This document shows, in pieces, positions 62,531 to 64,000 of a stretch of 64,000 bases of DNA. The DNA is from Cryptomeria japonica (Eukaryota > Streptophyta > Pinopsida > Cupressales > Cupressaceae), in contig NC_081413.1 of NCBI RefSeq assembly GCF_030272615.1, positions 601,524,709 to 601,588,708 on the forward strand. The letters run 5' to 3'. The position numbers were made by a program, and so were the translations under genes. The notes below the pieces were generated by a model, which was not told the DNA's origin, did no database searches, and saw only the letters and a program-made list of their open reading frames with translations. Positions within the stretch are counted from its first letter, which is position 1, and each line of letters opens with the position of its first letter.

Positions 62531-64000
62531 AGAATGAATAATGGAAATGGGTCCATCCTTTGCATGAATTAATTATTAATAAAATGTGCAAAAGCACCAA
62601 AGAGAAAAGAGAAAAGAGTTGATTATGGATCGCAAGGGGTTTAAGTATTCACAGTAGTTGTGCTTAGAGGTGAATTAAGGATTCACAGTAGTTATGTAAC
62701 TATCTGTTTAAGATCCTGAAGTGTATGAAAGACTTGAATAAGAATGAAAAAGGATTATTCTCTTCTTGCACACCTATTGCCCAATCAATCAATTTAGGTG
62801 TGCCTCATTTCTGTAGATTTAGTTATATATCTAAATTAAATGCATTGTGGATTACTTTTTAATTTCTTATTCAATATGGTATGTGTTGTAACTTGTATTG
62901 ATGTGGTGATGTTTTTCAGATACATGATGAAAGTCAATTTTGCTGGATTAAAATCTGCAATATGATGTAATGCAGTCGACTAAATATCTCATTAGATTAA
63001 TCTCAGATATAGGGATTAGTGTGAGCCTCTTCTGTAAAGTGCTAAGTCATTCTAAATGAGGAACTCTAAAGCTAAAAGGTTATAACTGCATTTAACTTCT
63101 TTAAAGAAGAATAAAAGGACAATGATGACTCATTCAACTCAAAGGAAATCAATTAAGTATTGGACACATCCATATATTACAGAATGAAATGATAAAAACC
63201 GAGAATGATTGAAATATTCCATAATCAACTAAGGAGAGAAAGTCTCCTTAAATAAGAGATTACAAAAGATCTTTCCATAATGGAAACGATTGACAACTAA
63301 GAAAAGCGAACTTAGCTGAAGAATAGAAGAATGCTTCTAAATACTATCCCAATAACATAATTGACAATTATAAACTAAATATAACAATATATTTTAATAG
63401 TGAATTCTGTGTACAACGAAGTTTAAAATGGGGTCAGAATCTGATTTCAAGTATCATACAGCAGCTTTGGCGGGCGACCAAAGCACTCTTTCAAAGTATA
63501 TCTGTTTTGCAGACCAACATGGATGTATTAAAAATTATAGAACATCACTTCATAAATCTAACCCTCTCTCTTGGGTTTCATTTCTTGTATTTATCTATGG
63601 AAGTGCAAGAGCCATAATTTTATTGGATTTATGATTATTCAAACACATTTTGTACATGGGCAATTTTGCTACTTTTTAGTTACGTTCTTTTCAACTTAAG
63701 TTTTGCTCAATTTGAAAAATACAAAAATTGAAGCATCTTGCACACATTTATGGTCAATTTTGTGTTATGTTGTACAAAAAATTTAAAACAACCAATTTCA
63801 ATCCAGAATACCAAAACAAATTAATAAAAATGCTAACACTAAATTTTTCAATTTCACTTATCATTGTAGGCTAGAGCAGGCTGGATTTCATTGTGGGTTA
63901 GTTTAGTCTCTTTTAATTATTTTCTTTCTAGATTTGAGCTTGAGTTAGTTATTTTCTTTTCCTGGTTTGGCTCTTAGTGTTAAGATAGACTTTAGTTGTT
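62531..64000. other. Gene-free AT-rich stretch
   Basis: Nothing supported. Near 62,645-62,700 the word GGATTCACAGTAGTTATG echoes TATTCACAGTAGTTGTG. A 68-codon frame at 63,428-63,634 carries no recognisable motif. Confidence 0.45.

Overview
This window looks like nuclear DNA of a land plant with a large, transposon-rich genome. A gymnosperm or similar lineage would fit, but the sequence alone does not fix the species. It is strongly AT-rich. It carries long (TA)n tracts, a Ty3/gypsy-type element primed by initiator tRNA-Met, a plant L1-type LINE remnant, several non-autonomous hAT-type elements, and the 3' part of one intron-containing gene that matches plant F-actin-capping protein subunit alpha. 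There are no bacterial features, CRISPR arrays, rRNA genes or tRNA genes that I could support.

Layout. 1-3,380 is gene-free AT-rich sequence. About 3,380-36,809 is one tandem array of a single LTR retrotransposon family lying on the minus strand. Each full repeat is a ~10 kb LTR-like block plus a ~1.3 kb internal region that has a PBS, a decayed gag and a PPT but no pol. Each 10 kb block is itself a dimer of two diverged LTRs, called A and B here, fused at the same junction in three copies. The segment 10,651-32,169 has the form LTR-internal-LTR and is flanked on both sides by more internal sequence and partial LTRs. 36,810-45,526 holds no host gene I recognise. It contains an 816-bp hAT-type element with a perfect 8-bp target-site duplication (37,812-38,627), a 157-bp tandem duplication, and a LINE remnant with a 16-bp target-site duplication and a dead ORF1 (40,567-42,331).

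The only host gene recognised is on the minus strand. Five exons between 45,527 and 50,990 encode the C-terminal ~124 residues of the actin-capping alpha subunit, with splice sites and reading phase intact. Its upstream exons were not found in the remaining 13 kb, so either an intron runs past the right edge or the copy is truncated. The 4.7 kb intron and the sequence to the right carry transposon fragments. These include a GC-rich hAT-like element (52,039-52,953) and two copies of a striking element whose ends are built from GACTCG/CGAGTC iterations and palindromes (56,416-57,357 and 58,292-58,979), each bounded by an 8-bp duplication. 59,000-64,000 has short open frames but nothing I can name.

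The most noteworthy items are the dimeric-LTR, pol-less retrotransposon array and the group of hAT-type elements with subterminal repeat arms.
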